Assembly: GCA_902797455.1 (NCBI GenBank)
Contig: CADBTE010000278.1
Span: 1 to 7,431 of the forward strand
DNA: 7,431 nt
Reading direction: 5' to 3'
Origin: an uncultured Planctomycetota bacterium
GTDB taxonomy: Bacteria; Planctomycetota; Planctomycetia; Pirellulales; Thermoguttaceae
Shown here piece by piece: positions 5,455 through 7,431 of the stretch. The position numbers and the translations under genes are program-made. Position 1 is the stretch's first letter; each line of letters opens with the position of its first letter. The notes beneath the pieces are model-generated. The model saw only the letters and a program-made list of their open reading frames with translations. It did not search any database and was not told the DNA's origin.

Positions 5455-7431
5455 CTACATCTTCTTCTGCTCTTCGGCACGGGCCTTCAGATCATCGCTG
5501 TCGGTCAGTTCGATGACCTTGTCCATCGCTTCATTCAGCTGGTCGGTCGTGCCTTGATACTTCTCGGCGATCGCCACCGCGGTCTCGCAGGCGGCATCCT
5601 TAAACTTGGGATCCTTGGCAAATTCCAGCGCGGCCAGGGCACTCTTCCCGGTGATGATTCTCTTGAAGACATCGAAGACCAAGAGCTTGTCCTCATCGCG
5701 GTCCGCGGTCGCGAAGGCGGTGTTGCACATCGCGATACGGGCGTCCTCGCCAATATCAAACTGGCGCGGGATACGGATGTAGCTGCGGATACCGCGGATC
5801 CGGTACTTGTTGGAGATTCCCTCTTTGGCGAGCTTCAAACAGGCGTCACCGAGGATCGTCAGGTCGTCCGGAGTGTCCCATTTACCGAGAATCTCAGTCG
5901 CCTTGTCGGCCGTGTCTTTGTTGTAGCACGCTTCTTCCACTTTGGCCAGGGCCTCGGGGCCGCCAATGTGGCGCAGGAGGTACATATAACCGACCTTAGC
6001 GGAGGGATCGGCCGCGTCGAAGCGAGAGGCGATCCGCTGGGCACTGGCCGATTGGGGGAGACGGGTGCAGGCGGCCTTCAGAAGCCAGGCGGCATCCTCG
6101 TTTTCGGGGTTGTCGCCGGCGACGCTGAGGAGGTCTTCCATATGGTCGATGGTGACCGACTCCGAAAGGGCGGAAAGCGCCCCCTTGAGAACATCCTCAC
6201 GAAGATTGGGGGTCGAGGCGATTTTCGCCAGCGTGGGGCAAAGCGACGAAATGCGGCGCAGTTCCACCACCTTCATATCGTTGATCAGCGCTTTGGCCTG
6301 CTGGTCATCGAGCGAGGCGGCGTCTTCCGGCCAGGGGAGCTTTTCGTAGCACAGATCGGCCTGGCCCTCGGGAAGGGCGACGAGCGTACCGATGATCGTG
6401 TCGACAAAAGCGTCGTCAGCGGCGGCGGCGCGAAGTTTCGCGACCACGGCGGCCGGGTCAACCGAACCGACATTCCCCAGGGCACGGACAGCGGCCGTTT
6501 TGACCTCGGCGTTGTCGCTGTCGACCAGCTGGAGAAGATGCGGCAGAAGTTCCTTTTTGAGGTTGTCGTCCTTGAGTTGGCAGCCGGTCAGGAGAATCTT
6601 TGCCTGACGGTCGGCCGGAAGCTGGCCGTAGATATCCATGAGCATCTGGAAGACCGCCGGCTGGACATCGGGCCCGAACTCGCGCAGCGTCTTCAGACCG
6701 ACACTGAAGCAGGCCGCCTGATCGGAGAGAAGTTTTTCTCGGAGGGTATCGATTCCGTCTGCGCCGCGCAGAAGCACAGCGTGATAGGCCGCGGCCTTGC
6801 GGACAAACAGCGGCATCGCCTCGTTGGCGTAGAGGGCGTCGTAGACCTCAAGAATCTTCGCCTGATCGGAGCAATCCTCAACCAGATCGAAGAGACTGTC
6901 GGCCAGCCCCTTCTTGACCGAGAGCTCCTCGGCCAGCGGCTTGGCGAGTTCCTCTTGAAGAACAGCCAGCGCGTCGGCGCCGCCGATCTTCCCGAGGGCC
7001 TTGTAGACAGCGACCTTCAGCTCGGGAGTTTCGGCACTGGCCAGAAGCTCTTTGAGGGGAGCAACCGCGCCGGCGAGCCTGCGGACACCGATGGAGTTCA
7101 CGACACCGACCTGCTGGGCGCCGGTCAGCTCGGAGGCCGCTTTAATCAGCGCTTCGGCCGAGGCATCGGTGGTCATTGCCTCAAGGGCGAAACGGGCGTT
7201 GAAACTCAGCGCCTCGTTGGGGAGCAGATTCACCAGCGCCGGGATCGCCGCGTCGGTACCGATGCGGGCGAGCTTTTTGCAGACGATGTTGGTGATGAAG
7301 ACGTCGTCGGGGGTCTGACCGCGGTTCTCTAACGCGCTGATGAGCGTCGCTTCATCGTCACTGTTGTAGAGTGCCTGCCAGTCCTGCGCCGCGGCAAAAC
7401 GGGCACACAGCGCCGCGGACAAAACCGCGAA
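5455..7431 (-). CDS. Secreted HEAT-repeat protein, partial (5' end outside window)
   Basis: At least 658 residues are present, and the start codon lies past the right edge. The first readable residues (FAVLSAALCARFAAA then QDW) look like the end of a signal peptide cleaved after AAA, so only a few codons seem missing and the protein is probably exported. A TTG at 7422 would cut the signal peptide and is not preferred. The rest is almost wholly paired amphipathic helices with HEAT features, for example AIPALVNLL, the segment around KVAVYKALGKIGGADAL, and AEVKTAAVRALGNVGSVDP. Such superhelices bind other proteins and have no known catalysis. Near the C-terminus (about 546-590) RGIRSYIRI, then DEDKLLVFDVFKRI, resembles a conserved block I associate with PVC-group HEAT proteins linked to DUF1080. 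The tail (about 627-658) is charged and ends EEQKKM. Eleven Cys are scattered through the mature part. Its likely partner is the DUF1080 protein encoded next. Confidence 0.88.
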   Translation of the reverse strand, partial: FAVLSAALCARFAAAQDWQALYNSDDEATLISALENRGQTPDDVFITNIVCKKLARIGTDAAIPALVNLLPNEALSFNARFALEAMTTDASAEALIKAASELTGAQQVGVVNSIGVRRLAGAVAPLKELLASAETPELKVAVYKALGKIGGADALAVLQEELAKPLAEELSVKKGLADSLFDLVEDCSDQAKILEVYDALYANEAMPLFVRKAAAYHAVLLRGADGIDTLREKLLSDQAACFSVGLKTLREFGPDVQPAVFQMLMDIYGQLPADRQAKILLTGCQLKDDNLKKELLPHLLQLVDSDNAEVKTAAVRALGNVGSVDPAAVVAKLRAAAADDAFVDTIIGTLVALPEGQADLCYEKLPWPEDAASLDDQQAKALINDMKVVELRRISSLCPTLAKIASTPNLREDVLKGALSALSESVTIDHMEDLLSVAGDNPENEDAAWLLKAACTRLPQSASAQRIASRFDAADPSAKVGYMYLLRHIGGPEALAKVEEACYNKDTADKATEILGKWDTPDDLTILGDACLKLAKEGISNKYRIRGIRSYIRIPRQFDIGEDARIAMCNTAFATADRDEDKLLVFDVFKRIITGKSALAALEFAKDPKFKDAACETAVAIAEKYQGTTDQLNEAMDKVIELTDSDDLKARAEEQKKM

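Noticed and set aside
4674..5516. 280-codon open frame on the plus strand
   Set aside because: It is antisense to the DUF1080 gene and crosses the terminator and the end of the HEAT gene. The translation has no recognisable domain.
5554..7332. 592-codon open frame on the plus strand
   Set aside because: It lies entirely antisense to the HEAT-repeat gene. Its composition (runs of G, D, R, V, Q) is what the complement of a GC-rich, Ala/Leu/Lys-rich gene gives, with no domain or ribosome binding site.
1..7431. CRISPR arrays, tRNA/rRNA genes, insertion sequences, attachment sites
   Set aside because: I saw no spaced direct repeats, cloverleaf-like sequences, transposase-like frames or terminal inverted repeats.

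Overview
The window looks like chromosomal DNA of a GC-rich Gram-negative bacterium with an elaborate surface polysaccharide. A secreted HEAT-repeat protein next to a secreted DUF1080 (3-keto-disaccharide hydrolase-like) protein is a pairing I associate with the PVC superphylum (Verrucomicrobiota, Lentisphaerota, Kiritimatiellota, Planctomycetota) and some uncultured relatives. That placement is inference from gene content; there is no rRNA or other marker here.

Positions 1-1998 (minus strand) read SDR oxidoreductase, then a polyprenyl-phosphate sugar-phosphate transferase, then a transketolase N-terminal subunit that runs off the left edge. The first gap is 25 bp. The second is 72 bp and holds a possible internal promoter. 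The set looks like a polysaccharide-building operon: the transferase would start the lipid-linked glycan, while the SDR and transketolase would make or modify a sugar precursor.

Positions 1999-2218 are a divergent control region. A good promoter faces left toward the SDR operon and another faces right toward rfbB, with a 14-bp inverted repeat beside the rightward promoter.

Positions 2219-3744 (plus strand) carry rfbB (dTDP-glucose 4,6-dehydratase), then a small unrecognised membrane-anchored protein with an NTF2-like look. It meets rfbA (glucose-1-phosphate thymidylyltransferase, minus strand, 3741-4646) tail to tail with overlapping stop codons. RfbA and RfbB are the first two steps from glucose-1-phosphate to dTDP-4-keto-6-deoxyglucose, the precursor of dTDP-rhamnose and other deoxysugars. 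Here they sit on opposite strands, and no rfbC or rfbD is in the window.

Positions 4692-7431 (minus strand) hold a secreted HEAT-repeat protein whose 5' end lies beyond the right edge, a secreted DUF1080 protein 52 bp downstream, and a strong hairpin terminator that separates this pair from rfbA.

There is no gene-free stretch over 300 bp, and I saw no tRNA, rRNA, CRISPR array or mobile element. I did not find a clearly new biological system. The most open questions are the sugar made by the SDR/transferase/transketolase operon, the role of the small protein between rfbB and rfbA, and the HEAT/DUF1080 secreted pair.
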